A stretch of DNA of 64,000 nt from Hippopus hippopus (taxonomy: Eukaryota; Mollusca; Bivalvia; Cardiida; Cardiidae), in NCBI GenBank assembly GCA_946811185.2, contig OX328101.1, forward strand, positions 32,162,122-32,226,121, given 5' to 3'. A program made the translations under genes and the position numbers. The stretch's first letter is position 1; each line of letters starts with the position of its first letter. Shown here in pieces: positions 1 to 9,916 of this stretch. The notes below the pieces were generated by a model. It was given only the letters and a program-made list of their open reading frames with translations. It was not told the DNA's origin and searched no databases.

Positions 1-600
1 TGGAGTTAAATAGAGAATTTTCATGAGGGAGGGGGGTTGAAACTGCAACATAAATACGCTCACTTAAAGAGATTTCGTCGGATTGTCATTGCGCAACATT
101 TCCGCGCATGTCTCTCTGCTTTCCTTTTTTCCTTGCACGTAATTTTTCTCACATGTAGTACTATTATCGGACTGCCGATTTCAGCTGCAAGACGTGGAGG
201 AAGTAGTGGTAGATACAAGTTTTTTTTAAAGATCAATGTATGAAAGTGTAAACCATTCCGACACAGCGGACACAGAACAGGTACATTTTTCGGACATCAC
301 TTATCCGGATAGTAAGTTTAGTGTGAGAAAAAAGAGAAAACTACACGCAATTCTCCTTTTTAGTGTTTTCAAAGTCTCTTTCCTGGATATTGATATAAAT
401 CGGGATCGCTTGGTTCATTTTGCTATAAGATTCATCTGTAATTTATGTCTTCGAGTAATTCTGGACAGTTCTACTTTTATTGTTTTTCTGTCCATAAAAA
501 TGTACTATTTCGCATTAACCCTTTCCTAAATGAATTGAATAGGAACTTCTAAATTGAAAGAAGCTGCAGATGACAAATTTAAAAAAAGTATTAATGCAAG
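1..600. other. AT-rich stretch, no recognised feature
   Basis: No repeat family of this window and no convincing coding frame is seen. The first 210 bases are somewhat richer in CpG than the rest, which could mark an old exon or simply unique DNA. Confidence 0.4.
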
Positions 601-603
601 TTG

Positions 604-700
604 AAATGCCGCTTGTGTAAAAATATTGTGGGGAAAGGCAAAATTGCTTGTTATGAGCAATTACTCTTTTTACCAAAATGTTTTCCAAAGCCGTCGCATT
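604..700 (-). mobile_element. Family A fragment, variant core
   Basis: Degenerate palindrome in which the centre reads TTGCTTGTTATGAGCAAT instead of ATGCTGGTAACCAGCAT; the outer arms still resemble family A. Both ends are missing, so this may belong to a sister subfamily. Confidence 0.4.
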
Positions 701-1440
701 CCATTGTTCAATCAAGTATATATCAGGGAAAGGCAATATTATCTTTATTGTGAAAAAGACATGAATTTGTGCTGAAAATAATTAATCTTACTTATTAATT
801 TGAATCTTGGGTGATTGGTGTCATTTTCGTTGTTCCAAGGGAGGTAATTGAGTCCTAAAATGGGAAAAGTAGCTAGGCGACCTATCATTTTTTTTGCATT
901 TTTTGATAAAGGATATACCCATGTGTATATCTGCGAAAAATAAGAAAAATCTCTGCGCTAGATTTTTTTGGAAGTCAAAAAATGTCTTGACTTTCTATAA
1001 TAAAATGATCTTTTTGGCGGTTATGGATGTTATTGAAACATTGATAGCGGGTCATTAATTTGAAACAAATATTAATTTCTCATCAAGTTGAGAGGATCAA
1101 TCGATTTTTTATGAATTTAAAACACACAGAACATGATTTGGCTGAAATGATAGACCTTACTCACAAAATTCTGATGTTTGCTGCAATAACTGGGTTTTTG
1201 TGTAATTTGAAAGAAGGGTTATGGGCTCAGAACTTTTTTGTTCATCTGGTTAGGTCTGATTATCTCTTCATATACTGAAAGAATATACTTTGAAGTGTCT
1301 CTGTGTCAAATTTCACAAAATTCTCTGCGCTAGAAATAACTCGCTGAAACGCCTTTAAGATATAATTCTCCATGTCTGAATCAACGGACCAGGGAAAAGT
1401 TTAGGAGCATGTATTTTTTCCAAGGTATTTTTCCTTAGAG
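701..1440. other. Unique AT-rich DNA
   Basis: No repeat or gene recognised. The open frame near 1060-1278 has no family resemblance and no good initiation context. Confidence 0.4.
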
Positions 1441-1460
1441 GGCTAAGCACAATTTATGTT

Positions 1461-1520
1461 GCCTTTGCGGAGAGTGCAGATTCAGACCAGACTGCACAGA
1501 ACATGCAGTCAGATCTTGCA
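1461..1520. mobile_element. Family B core fragment
   Basis: Contains a diverged inverted pair CCAGACTGCACAG / CATGCAGTCAGATC, the palindromic centre of family B. Outer parts are not recognisable. Confidence 0.5.
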
Positions 1521-1812
1521 TTTGTCATGCTGGCTTTTCTATGAGATATTCTAGTCAAGACAGCAATGGCCCTTCAATAATTAGGCTGCTTTTCCAAGCT
1601 TGACATGTCTATTACGTTAATTCAGGGTGTTAAGGTAAAACTCTCAACAACGTGTATGTCTCATCACATGCTTCATATTACTTGATTCCCATCCTTTCTT
1701 CAAGGTCCAGTTTTTCAGATAAAGAGCACAAGGTTTACTATAGCTTTGCTCCTCACAGGCTTATTAGAATGAATCAAATACATGACCTGTATTGGTCAAG
1801 GTTAAGAAAAGT

Positions 1813-1886
1813 TGCTTTTGCAGACAATAAAAGATCAAGATTAGACTGTCCTTTGAGTGCAGTGCAGATCAATATTACACACGTAG
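1813..1886. mobile_element. Family B core fragment
   Basis: AGATCAAGATTAGACTGTCC followed by GTGCAGTGCAGATCAATATT is a decayed B palindrome. No TTAA ends are visible. Confidence 0.45.
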
Positions 1887-2129
1887 ATATCTTAGATCAT
1901 AATTGTATGCACACGTAGGATATAGATCTACATAACAAAAAATGAAATTGTAATGTTTGGATATTGGTTTCTGACTGGAAACGGCCAGTAGATCAACTCA
2001 GAGTTTTAACTCTTTACCACACAATCCAATTTTAACAACCTTGAGGGAAAAGGCTGTTGAAAACATTGCAGAACAAGAGCGGCAAATTGTCGCAAGATAC
2101 GCCCGTCCCACCACCAGTTGTTGAGGGGG

Positions 2130-3030
2130 TATAATAATTGTAAAGGGCAGGTAATGCAACAAATATGTTTACCAAAGTCTCAAGTCAATTTGACTTGAGG
2201 TGACAAAGTTCCGTTCCGGACAAGCAAGAAATACTGTAAAAATGAAGATCAAAGTGGAATTACTCAAAATCCGCACTAGGTAGAGTTATTGTTCTTGCAC
2301 ACTGTACTCCGTAATATTGCAACAAACATGCATACCAAGTTTGAAGTCACTCTGACTTGAGATGACAAAGTTATATTCCGGACAAGCACTAAATGCTGTA
2401 AAAATGACAATCAAAGGAAAATAACTCAAAATTCGTGCTAGGAAGAGTTATGGTTCTTGTGCACTGCACTCCGTAAATTTTCAACAATCATGCATACCAA
2501 ATTTGAAGATGTTCAGACTAGAGATGACAAAGTTATACTCCAGACAAGCAGAAAATGCTGTAAAAATGACGATCAAAGGGAAATAACTCAAAGACAGCAT
2601 GAGGTAGAGTTACGGTTCTTTCGCACTGCACTCCATATTATTGCAACAAACACAAATACCAAGTTTCAAGTCAATTGGACTGGAGATGACAAAGTTATGC
2701 TCCGGACAAGCAGAAAATGCTGTAAAAATGACGATCAAAGGAAAATAACTCAAAGACAGCACAAGGTAGAGTTATGGTTCCTTTGCACTGCACTCCGTAT
2801 TATTGCAACAAACACACATGCCAAGTTTCAAGTCAATCAGATTGGAGATGACAAACTTATGCTCCGGACAAGCAGAAAATGCTGTAAAAATTACGATCAA
2901 AGGGAAATAACTCGAAGACAGCACAAGGTAGAGTTATGGTTCTTTCGCACTGCACTCCGTATTATTGCAACAAACACACATGCCAAGTTTCAAGTCAATC
3001 AGACTGGAGATGACAAAGTTATGCTCCGGA
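2130..3030 (+). repeat. 162-bp tandem repeat array, about 6 units
   Basis: Measured at the shared GCAACAA motif, units start near 2156, 2319, 2481, 2643, 2805 and 2967, spacing 162-163 bp. Units carry GACAAAGTTATGCTCCGGAC and TGCTGTAAAAATGACGATCA. The last four units are most alike, the first two most diverged. Because 162 is divisible by three, one frame stays open across the array (2457-3299); this is a by-product of the period and I do not call a gene. Confidence 0.85.
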
Positions 3031-3145
3031 CAAAGAACTGGACGCCGCCCGCCCGCCCGTCCGGACAGACGCCTGCCCGGACGCCCGCCCGCCCGGACGC
3101 CATGGGTGATCCCATAATACGTCCCGTCTTCGACGGGAATATAAA
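3031..3145. repeat. GC-rich CCCG block and hairpin closing the array
   Basis: A run of CCCGCCCGCCCG and CCGGACAGACG motifs (about 3045-3100) stands out from the AT-rich surroundings. It is followed by a small hairpin, CCCGTCTTCGACGGG. It abuts the 162-bp array and probably is the end of the same dispersed element. Confidence 0.55.
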
Positions 3146-3147
3146 AA

Positions 3148-3300
3148 GTGGAAATGCTGATAACCATCATTTTCTCCTTTTACCACGATGTTTTCAACGA
3201 TTCAACTCATCATTTGGGCTACAGTCAAATTCAATTTGTAATGTCCAAATGCTTTCGATTTTGACAAGTCTAAAATTTTGTTGGTTGGTGAAGAGATGAC
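3148..3300 (+). mobile_element. Family A, 5' truncated
   Basis: Starts inside the left arm of the palindrome (GGAAATGCTGATAACCATCA) and runs to a decayed right end, TTGGTGAAGAGATGA. The left terminus is missing, perhaps replaced by the GC-rich repeat. Confidence 0.7.
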
Positions 3301-3895
3301 GGTTACGTAGATATTAGCTACAATCTTTAGAAGTACGGTTGGAAAATTTGGCAAGCAGACGTTTGGCCTGGGTGATTCGGCCCAGGACAATTTAGTCAAC
3401 CAAAAATATTAGGTAGGACAATTTATCTCGATAAATACATGTACAATGGCTTGTTAAAAATGGAGAAATACATACCCCACTAGCGGCCAAAAATAAACAA
3501 TTCGGGAGTCAAAATGCAAACACATTTTATACAATTTATTCAAATTATTTAAAAAGTATAAGGATATTATTAAGAGTCTGGCAATGTGCTACAGTACACT
3601 CTGTGTTCCGATCATCAGTAGAAAAGTGAATCTAATAACTATATTAAAGTTACCAAAGTTGCTAAAGTTACAATAATAAAAAGAACTTTAAATTTTGTGT
3701 TTGTGTGTGTGTATATTTTTTTTCTTTAGTAAAAGGCTGGTAGGCACTGTTAATCTTGTAAGAGTGATGTCTAAAGCTTGATAATAGGTATTGCTGATTA
3801 GAATCCCGTATCTTTTGCGTTCTATTGCTGATGGCTGGCAAATCTCTACTTCGACCATTCCGCTAAACCACTAATTTGTAAAAGGTTAAAAAAAA
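3301..3895. other. Unique AT-rich DNA with short GT run
   Basis: Only a short TGTGTTTGTGTGTGTGTA tract near 3699-3717 is notable. No gene seen. Confidence 0.4.
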
Positions 3896-3898
3896 AAG

Positions 3899-4067
3899 GT
3901 TCATAGGTGGCTCAGTTGTATGGTGTAGGATTCGACACCTGTGTTTTTTGTGGGAGTGTCATCAGGTAGGATACCTAAGAGCCCTTGCCTAGTACTGGTG
4001 AAATCCATGACAAATATGAATAAGTAGGCTGTTGCAGTGATGTGACTGAAATAATGTTCAAAGTGGC
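3899..4067 (+). mobile_element. tRNA-derived SINE, internally deleted
   Basis: A-box-like TGGCTCAGTTG (3908-3918) is followed unusually closely by a B-box-like GGATTCGACACC, so the tRNA head is shortened. The body then matches the reverse complement of the other SINE copies here, including TGCCTAGTACTGGTGAAA. Confidence 0.65.
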
Positions 4068-4324
4068 CAAAAACACAAAACAACCAATTACTCGACCAAT
4101 TTATTACTGAATTAGATAATTTCCACATAGTCTTTTGCAAGAATAAGAATGGATTATCCATTGTCAAGATTCTAATCCAGTATAAAAGAATTATAACATG
4201 AGGTTCTTACTCCCATACACAGTTCAAACAACTACCATTTGATTTATGATTTTCAAAACAGTGTGGTTGTTCAGTGTCCACCGATTACAGTGCTGACAGC
4301 ACTTTGACTTTTTTTTTTTGTTTT

Positions 4325-4390
4325 CTGCTCATATTTCATTTCGGACAAGTCTAAGATTTTGTTATTAGGTAAACAGTAAACTTTTTTTTC
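4325..4390 (+). mobile_element. Family A right-end fragment
   Basis: TTTCGGACAAGTCTAAGATT then TTAGGTAAACAGTAAA; only the 3' third is present. Confidence 0.5.
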
Positions 4391-4465
4391 AAGCACATGA
4401 TGAAAGTCATTGCAAACTGAACTTCTTCCACTGTCCAGTGAGTCGCTAAGAGAGTGAGCTTTTCA

Positions 4466-4712
4466 TGTTTGACAGATTGACTGACTGGTCTTTTTTATGC
4501 TTTCATTATTGTTTCAATCATATCAGGGCAACAGCTCACCTATTTATGTTACTGCTTCATCAATACTGGGCCAGGGCTCTAGTGTTTTTCCCAAGGACAC
4601 TCCCATAAAAAAACCCACACTACTAGTGAGGATCCAATGTTGGACCTCCAGGTTTTGGAGCAGTACACTTTCGGTACCACACCTTCAGCAATGAGCCACA
4701 AAGGTCCACACT
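4466..4712 (-). mobile_element. tRNA-derived SINE
   Basis: Body motifs CAGGGCAACAGCTCACC, ACTGGGCCAGGGCTCT and CCCAAGGACACTCCCAT lead to the tRNA-like head at the right end (CAATGAGCCACAAAGGTCC). The B box is decayed and no clear target duplication is seen. Confidence 0.75.
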
Positions 4713-4814
4713 TTCGGTAGTGCAGCTGCACTTGATACTGCAAAATACGGAGCTTTGAAAACAGAATCGAGTACCAAAACAAATAAACAGTAATAACTGT
4801 ACAAGACAACAAAA

Positions 4815-4989
4815 TTGTAGACCTGTCTTCATTGAAAGTATTTGTAGATTACATATTAAATGTGAATTTAAATGGTTGGATTTGTCTTCAACAAAGAGAA
4901 AATTATTGGAAAAGGAGGAAAGCTGGTTACGAGCAATTTCTCCTTCCCAAATGTTTTCAAGCATTCTTCCTTAGGGTTGTAAAGGGTTA
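4815..4989 (-). mobile_element. Family A, diverged
   Basis: The palindrome reads GAAAGCTGGTTACGAGCAATT and has lost pairing. The end TTGTAAAGGGTTA abuts the next copy directly. Confidence 0.65.
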
Positions 4990-5207
4990 GGCCTTTACCA
5001 AGCAATTTGGTGTTTTAATGTCCGTGGAGAAAAAGCTTTTGAAAATATTGTGGGAGGAGGAGAAAATGCTGTTAACCAGCATTTTGTCCTGTTCCCACAA
5101 TTATGGTTTACGATTAAGAGAAAGATGTCATTACTTGATTCACATTCGATAGGTAGACTACAAATGCTTTCACAAGTCTAAAGTTTTGTTTGTTGGTAAA
5201 GTGTTAA
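4988..5207 (+). mobile_element. Family A, full length, diverged start
   Basis: Begins GGCCTTTACCAAGCAATT against the preceding copy. Ends GGTAAAGTGTTAA, whose TTAA (5204-5207) is also the first TTAA of the next copy. Confidence 0.8.
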
Positions 5208-5431
5208 CCCTTTACCACACAATCCCTGGTTTTAATGACCCTGACAAAGAAGCCCTGTGAAAACAATGTGGGAAAAGGAGAAAATGCTGGTAACCATCAT
5301 TTTCTCCTATTTCCATAATGTTTTCTATCCTCGCAAAGATGAATTTTGATTGTGAGATAGAATTATTTTGTCACCTGTAAAAGTTTTCAATTTGGACAAG
5401 TATAAAGTTTTGTTGTTTGGTAAAGTGCTAA
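5204..5431 (+). mobile_element. Family A, full length
   Basis: TTAACCCTTTACCACACAAT start; palindrome slightly mismatched (ACCATCATTTTCTCC); decayed end GGTAAAGTGCTAA. Third member of a head-to-tail chain starting at 4815. Confidence 0.85.
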
Positions 5432-5840
5432 GGGTGCCATAGAAAACAAAATGACAGAATGATGAGCATTTGAAATCATGTCACACTGTCTATAATAATT
5501 TGCATTTAGATTAACAGTGTTTAGTTTCATTAAATCTGAAAATTCAAATGGCAACAGGTTTTTCTCTTTTTTTTATGTGATTTATTTCTAATAATACGAA
5601 CAGTGCCTTTCACAATTTTGGTTTTCTTTTTATCCCATGAAGAAAAGGATCAGATTGCAAAGAACAAGTGGTCTTACCTTTGATGTATTTTGTTTGTAGC
5701 ATTGAGATATGCTGGTTCAAAGTTGCATTGGTATATCTTTATTTGGACCTAATATGTAACACAGAAATGTCCTTTTTGTTTATCCGACACTCTTGACTAT
5801 TCGGCTGCATAGCAAACCTCAAAACCCTTTTTTGAGGAAA
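5432..5840. other. Unique AT-rich DNA
   Basis: No recognised gene or repeat. Confidence 0.4.
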
Positions 5841-5900
5841 GTTAAGATCAAGGTTAGACTGAATAGAATGTGAAGTCTGATCTTAGATCCACACTGTTCC
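5841..5900. mobile_element. Family B core fragment
   Basis: AAGATCAAGGTTAGACTGAA paired with TGAAGTCTGATCTTAGATCC, then ACACTGTTCC. Confidence 0.5.
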
Positions 5901-6360
5901 ATGACAGTGACAGTTTTTGAGTTTTTCAGCAAAAAAAAAAGAAACCTTTCAAATGGCACAAATTCGGTCTTGAATAATAGCCAGAAATTTTAATTCAAGA
6001 TAACAAATTTAAAGGTGGCCCTTCAGATTTTGGGACGAAAATTTTACAAAAATACAAAAAAATCATCCTTATACTCCCAAAGCCTTTTAATTTTCATTCA
6101 TAAAACCCCAGTAGTCGAAAACCATCCGACAACAAGAGAAATTAGAGATTTACCATGGCCCAGGTCGACACCGACGGGAAACACGTTCTATTTTTACATG
6201 AGCAACTCACTCATTTACATACTGGAAATACACAGACAAAGCTTCAAACATAGCGTCTGAAGAAGATATTATGGAAAATAATTACATGTTTGTTATGTTA
6301 TGGAATTTAAGCGTCATTAGTCACGTGCCAGTCACTTGACATTCCCACAATGCTTTTTTG
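5901..6360. other. Unique stretch, no gene called
   Basis: An 81-codon open frame at 6015-6260 has an AT-rich, low-complexity translation, and I do not support it as a gene. The segment around 6170-6210 is locally more GC-rich. Confidence 0.35.
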
Positions 6361-6362
6361 AT

Positions 6363-6450
6363 TTCTGGCGCGAAATCTAAAAATACCTTAAGAGGCTACG
6401 TAGCCTTTTAAGGGAATACCATCAAAAAAAATTTTTTTTGTAATTTTATG
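6363..6450. repeat. Dispersed repeat with GGCTACGTAGCC palindrome
   Basis: GAAATCTAAAAATACC followed by the perfect palindrome AGGCTACGTAGCCT (6393-6406). A related sequence occurs at 36972-37040 (GAAATCTAAAAAATAAC, GAGGCTATGTAGCCC). Confidence 0.5.
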
Positions 6451-6499
6451 ATTCTTAATTATTGATGATTTGTATTGTTTTTTCATATAAATTTCAGTT

Positions 6500-6502
<3 letters not shown>

Positions 6503-6541
<39 letters not shown>
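6503..6541. repeat. TA/TG compound microsatellite
   Basis: TA repeats flank a TG run of about 13 units; the tract is symmetrical in layout (TA-TG-TA). Confidence 0.95.
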
Positions 6542-6542
<1 letters not shown>

Positions 6543-6672
6543 GGGGTGAGATGTGAAAAATCTAAATACCCACCTTTAAACAGTCTACCAAAATAGCCCA
6601 CATTTTTACAGTCGTTTTTAGTAAGCTTTTAAAAATATCATGGGAAAACTAGATAGTGCTGAAAACCTCATT

Positions 6673-6770
6673 TTAACCCTGAAATCGCCGAATAAACCCA
6701 ATGGACATTTTCTTTCTAGAATAAGACTCGGATAATTTACACTTTCAAGGCTGCGTTTTGCATGTACTGT
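6673..6770 (+). mobile_element. Family B variant, left part of an interrupted copy
   Basis: Starts TTAACCCTGAAATCGCC and aligns over GAATAAACCCAA..GACA..TCTAGAA with the copy at 17053-17260. Interrupted at TTAA by the family A copy at 6771-6999; it resumes at 7000. Confidence 0.65.
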
Positions 6771-6999
6771 TTAACTCTTTACCAAACAATCCCTGGTTTT
6801 TACGACCTTGAGAAAGAAGCCTTTTGAAAACATTGTGGGAAAAGGAGAAAATGCTGGTAACCAGCATTTTCTCCTTTTCCCACAATGTTTTCTACCCTTC
6901 CCAAAAGAAAGTTCAGCTTTTGAGTCACATTTATTTTGTCGTCTGCATACGCTTTCAATTTGGAACAGTCTAACATTTTGTCGTATGGTAAAGGGTTAA
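6771..6999 (+). mobile_element. Family A, full length, reference copy
   Basis: 229 bp between TTAA 6771-6774 and TTAA 6996-6999. The termini TTAACTCTTTACCA and TGGTAAAGGGTTAA are inverted repeats. The centre is a perfect 65-bp palindrome, left arm 6827-6858, single base 6859, right arm 6860-6891. The left spacer holds a GACC-CTGAG-like segment and the right spacer GTCGTCTGCA and TTTGGAACAG. There is no coding capacity, so the element is non-autonomous. Established knowledge: piggyBac and Kolobok elements target TTAA; CCC-like ends fit piggyBac slightly better. It is inserted inside a family B copy. Confidence 0.92.
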
Positions 7000-7108
7000 G
7001 CAAAGCGGACAGTGTAAATCAAAGATCAGACTGCACATTTTGTGCAGTCTGATATTGATCTACACTGGTCGCAAAGGTAACTTTAGTGAAAGGCACTTTA
7101 AGGATTAA
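7000..7108 (+). mobile_element. Family B variant, right part of the interrupted copy
   Basis: Contains the B palindrome CAAAGATCAGACTGCAC / GTGCAGTCTGATATTG followed by CTACACTGGTCGCAAAGG and ends AAGGATTAA (7105-7108). Continues the element begun at 6673. Confidence 0.75.
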
Positions 7109-7120
7109 GCCACAATTTGC

Positions 7121-7183
7121 TGTAGGTCAGCAAATACTTTGGATTTGAGCAATAATAAAATGTTGTTGTTAGGTAAAAGATGC
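7121..7183 (+). mobile_element. Family A right-end fragment
   Basis: TCAGCAAATACTTTGGATTT and AAAATGTTGTTGTTAGGTAA resemble the right third of family A. Confidence 0.4.
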
Positions 7184-7352
7184 GGTCAGTTGGGGATGTT
7201 GCCCAAATGGTGTCCCTTTTATCCCACTAGGATGCCCTATTTATCTCACAAAGCTAAAAGATGCCTAAAAACTAGATTTTGACCAAATCCAGATACAAAA
7301 TGAAAACTATTGATATTTAGTCAGGAAAACTTACTAGTAGGTGGTGACTCTT

Positions 7353-7370
7353 GGGGGGGGGGGGGGGGGG
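7353..7370. repeat. Poly-G tract (18 G)
   Basis: An uninterrupted run of 18 G residues, which could form a G-quadruplex on the + strand. Length is likely polymorphic and prone to sequencing error. Confidence 0.95.
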
Positions 7371-7384
7371 AACAACAGAAATTA

Positions 7385-7452
7385 TTTGCCTTTGCTGAGA
7401 TTCTAACCTGAGACCAAGCATAATAAAGCAACTCTACCAACTGAGCTATTTA
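7385..7452 (-). pseudogene. tRNA-like sequence, degenerate
   Basis: On the minus strand it reads TAGCTCAGTTGGTAGAG, a good A box, then GGTTAGAATC, a poor B box. The acceptor stem does not pair, so this is a tRNA pseudogene or a SINE head rather than a working tRNA gene. Confidence 0.5.
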
Positions 7453-7465
7453 CACATATACCTAT

Positions 7466-7587
7466 TTAACCCTTTACCGAGCAATCACACGTTTTCTACT
7501 CTATCACATTAGTATTAATATTTCAATTTGTCGTCTGCAGATGTTTGACTGTGGAAGAGTCTAAGATTCATCAATCCGGAAGGGTTT
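7466..7587 (+). mobile_element. Family A, palindrome deleted
   Basis: TTAACCCTTTACCGAGCAAT joins directly to right-half sequence AATTTGTCGTCTGCAGATG. The 65-bp core is gone, as expected if a cruciform was excised or skipped in replication. Confidence 0.7.
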
Positions 7588-7814
7588 ATGTGTTTAAAAT
7601 TTTTTATCCCCTGTTATGCAATAACTGCAGCCCTTTGACAAATGGGATGAGAAATTTTGCACTCAAAAAAGTGGACATTTTTTCCTGTTTTTTGCATAAA
7701 TTTCTGTTTTTTCTTTTATCTCAATTTTAAAGATATCTGTGAAGGCAAATAAAGGTTATCATTTTTTGTTTAGATTTTCTCAAAACCTTGCAAAAGGGAA
7801 TCTAGTTGCATGTC

Positions 7815-8030
7815 TTAATTACACTATCCAGAGTTTTAACGAGCCTGAGGAAGACACCTATTGAAAAAATTGTGGGAAAAAATGTTGGTAACCAGCATTT
7901 TCTCCTTTTTCCACAATGTTTTGTACCCTATCAAAGACAAATTTCATCTTTTGAGCCTTATATAAATTGTCCTCTGCAAATGCTTTCAGTTTGGACAAGT
8001 CTACATTTGTCTCATGTGGTAAAGATTTTT
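7815..8030 (+). mobile_element. Family A, near full length
   Basis: Core shortened on the left arm (GTGGGAAAAAATGTTGG) but intact on the right; ends CATGTGGTAAAG without a clear TTAA. Confidence 0.8.
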
Positions 8031-8238
8031 AAGGCTGTAACTAAAATTGTGTATCAAGACAATGCCATATTTTTTCTAGAAATCAAAGATTACAGGTAGC
8101 ATTTTTATCATCATATAAAGTTTACTTCATTCCTCACTCTTTCACTACCAAGTTAATGATTTACACTTTTTCATTGGCTATAAATATAGTTCCCACTGCA
8201 AGATGAAGAGACAGTTTGGCCTTAATCAAAAGTAAAGT
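8031..8238. other. Short unique stretch
   Basis: Nothing recognised apart from a possible outer arm of the following family B copy. Confidence 0.3.
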
Positions 8239-8347
8239 AGTAGACAGTGTAGATCAGAAATCAGACTGCACATTCAGTGCAGTCTGATCTCTGATCTACA
8301 CTGCCCACAAAAGCTTCTGTTGTCGTCAAAAGTAAGGAAAGAGTTAA
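8239..8347 (+). mobile_element. Family B, core and right end
   Basis: Clear palindrome: TAGATCAGAAATCAGACTGC / GCAGTCTGATCTCTGATCTA, with GACAGTGT and ACACTGCC outside. A paired change relative to other copies (CAGAAATCAG / CTGATCTCTG region) keeps much of the stem. Ends GGAAAGAGTTAA. Confidence 0.75.
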
Positions 8348-8699
8348 ATACATGAAGACAAATTATGGTCAATCAATGATAGCCCTGATGTTCATGCTAA
8401 TTTTTCAGAAGCAATTTGTGTTAATTTTGACATTAATTCTCACAATTAATGTTACTTTCAGTTATTATTTCAGCTATTTTTTTCTCCATTCAGGCGTTCA
8501 CTGACACATAAAACTTGGGTAATGATCACTATTGTGGGTGCTTAATTACTTCATTTTCTACAATTTCAACATAAATAAAGTTGTTCGACTTTAACTCTTA
8601 ACAGGATTTCAAAGTTTTAGTCTTGCATAACTGAAAGCATGAAATTTTGCATGTATCAAATTTGACTCAAATGATGAGATTTGTCATTATAAGATTTTA
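8348..8699. other. Unique AT-rich DNA
   Basis: No gene or repeat recognised. Confidence 0.35.
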
Positions 8700-8817
8700 A
8701 AATGACGGAAATGAGAAAATGCTTGTCATCAGTATTTTCTCCTTTTCCCGCAATGATTTTTTAAAAATTTGCTCTGAGGACTTGAAAAAAATAAAGGATG
8801 GTTTGTTAAAGGTTTAA
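8700..8817 (-). mobile_element. Family A fragment
   Basis: GAGAAAATGCTTGTCATCAG with CTCCTTTTCCCGCAATG; ends GTTAAAGGTTTAA. The TTAA-distal half is missing. Confidence 0.6.
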
Positions 8818-8947
8818 TTACTTCATTTTCTACCATTTCAATATAAGTAAACTCATTAAATAAGATTTGTATAAAGAGATACTTTTCAGGTATTTTATGT
8901 TAATATCTACAGGAAATATGAATTTATTTGATGCATGGCCTCAAAGT

Positions 8948-9167
8948 TTAACTCTTTACCAAACGACAAAATTTTGGACTTGTCCAGAACCAAAGTTTTT
9001 GCAGACGACAACAGAAATATTGCTCAAATTGAGGTATTTGCAAAGGTAGAAAAGATTGCAACAAAAGGAAAAAATGGTGGTTATCAGCATTTTTTTCTTT
9101 TCCCACAATGTTTTCAAAAGCCTTATTTTTCAGGATTAAAACCTGGGATTGTTTGGTAAAAAGTTAA
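8948..9167 (-). mobile_element. Family A, full length
   Basis: TTAACTCTTTACCAAACGAC to TTTGGTAAAAAGTTAA. The left palindrome arm is substituted (GCAACAAAAGGAAAAAATGG), so the stem is weaker than in most copies. Confidence 0.88.
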
Positions 9168-9241
9168 ACCAATTTCCTCTTAAAATGAACTTACCGCAGA
9201 TGACCTGGAAAACAATCTTCGTAAAAAATGGTTAATTATAA

Positions 9242-9468
9242 TTAACTCTTTACCACACAATGCCAACTTAACGACCCTTAGAAAGAAGCCTTTTGAAAAC
9301 ATTATGGGAAAAGGAGAAAATGCTGGTAACCAGCATTTTCTCCTTTTCCCACAATGTTTTGTACCCTTCCCAAACCAAATTTCAATTTTTGAGTCACATT
9401 AATTTTGTCGTCTGCAAATTCTTTCAATTTGGACCAGTCTATAATTTTGTCATTTGATAAAGAGTTAA
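9242..9468 (+). mobile_element. Family A, full length
   Basis: TTAACTCTTTACCACACAAT to TGATAAAGAGTTAA. One uncompensated arm change: CATTATGGG against CCCACAATG. Confidence 0.9.
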
Positions 9469-9485
9469 TTTAACACAAATATGCC

Positions 9486-9790
9486 ATGCTCTGGCAAAAG
9501 GGGACTTAATGCATCTCCTTGATGTATGATACTAAGCAAGCCATCACATAATCAGGGATCCTTGAAATAGATTTTCTCTAACAACTGACTATCATGAGAT
9601 GGAATGGTCTTTTTCCATGCAGAAAGTTGGCTAAAAGCAAAAAGTTGTGACCCAGGTCAGCCCGAGTGGCCTGCGCAGGCTGACATAGGTAGACACATTT
9701 TACAAATGCATTAAGCCCCCTTTTCACAGAGCATGGCCCAATTATGTACATGTGATACATGTGGTAAAAGAAGAAATTGCTCATGAAATA
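9486..9790. repeat. Dispersed repeat C with GTCAGCC-GGCTGAC palindrome
   Basis: Aligns in patches with 51596-51880: CTCTGGCAAAAGG, ATAGAATGGTCT-like, AGTTGTGACCCAGGTCAGCC and TTTTCACA..GCATGGCCCAA. The core palindrome is GCCTGCGCAGGC. Confidence 0.65.
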
Positions 9791-9916
9791 ATTCACTTAT
9801 TTTTACACAATCATAATTTTCAAAATTCCAAAAGGTTAGCTCTTGTGTGATTATGTTAGTGTTTATTATAGCGGAATTATGGCATCATTCATCTGCTTGT
9901 TTGTAATTATTTATCA

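Noticed and set aside
2457..3299. 280-codon open frame
   Set aside because: It spans the 162-bp tandem repeat and its GC-rich flank; the length is explained by a period divisible by three.
4988..5431. CRISPR-like array from regularly spaced palindromes
   Set aside because: The spacers are not unique sequences, the units are whole MITEs of about 228 bp, and the genome is clearly eukaryotic in character.
7385..7452. Functional tRNA gene
   Set aside because: The A box is good, but the acceptor and T stems do not pair and the B box is poor.
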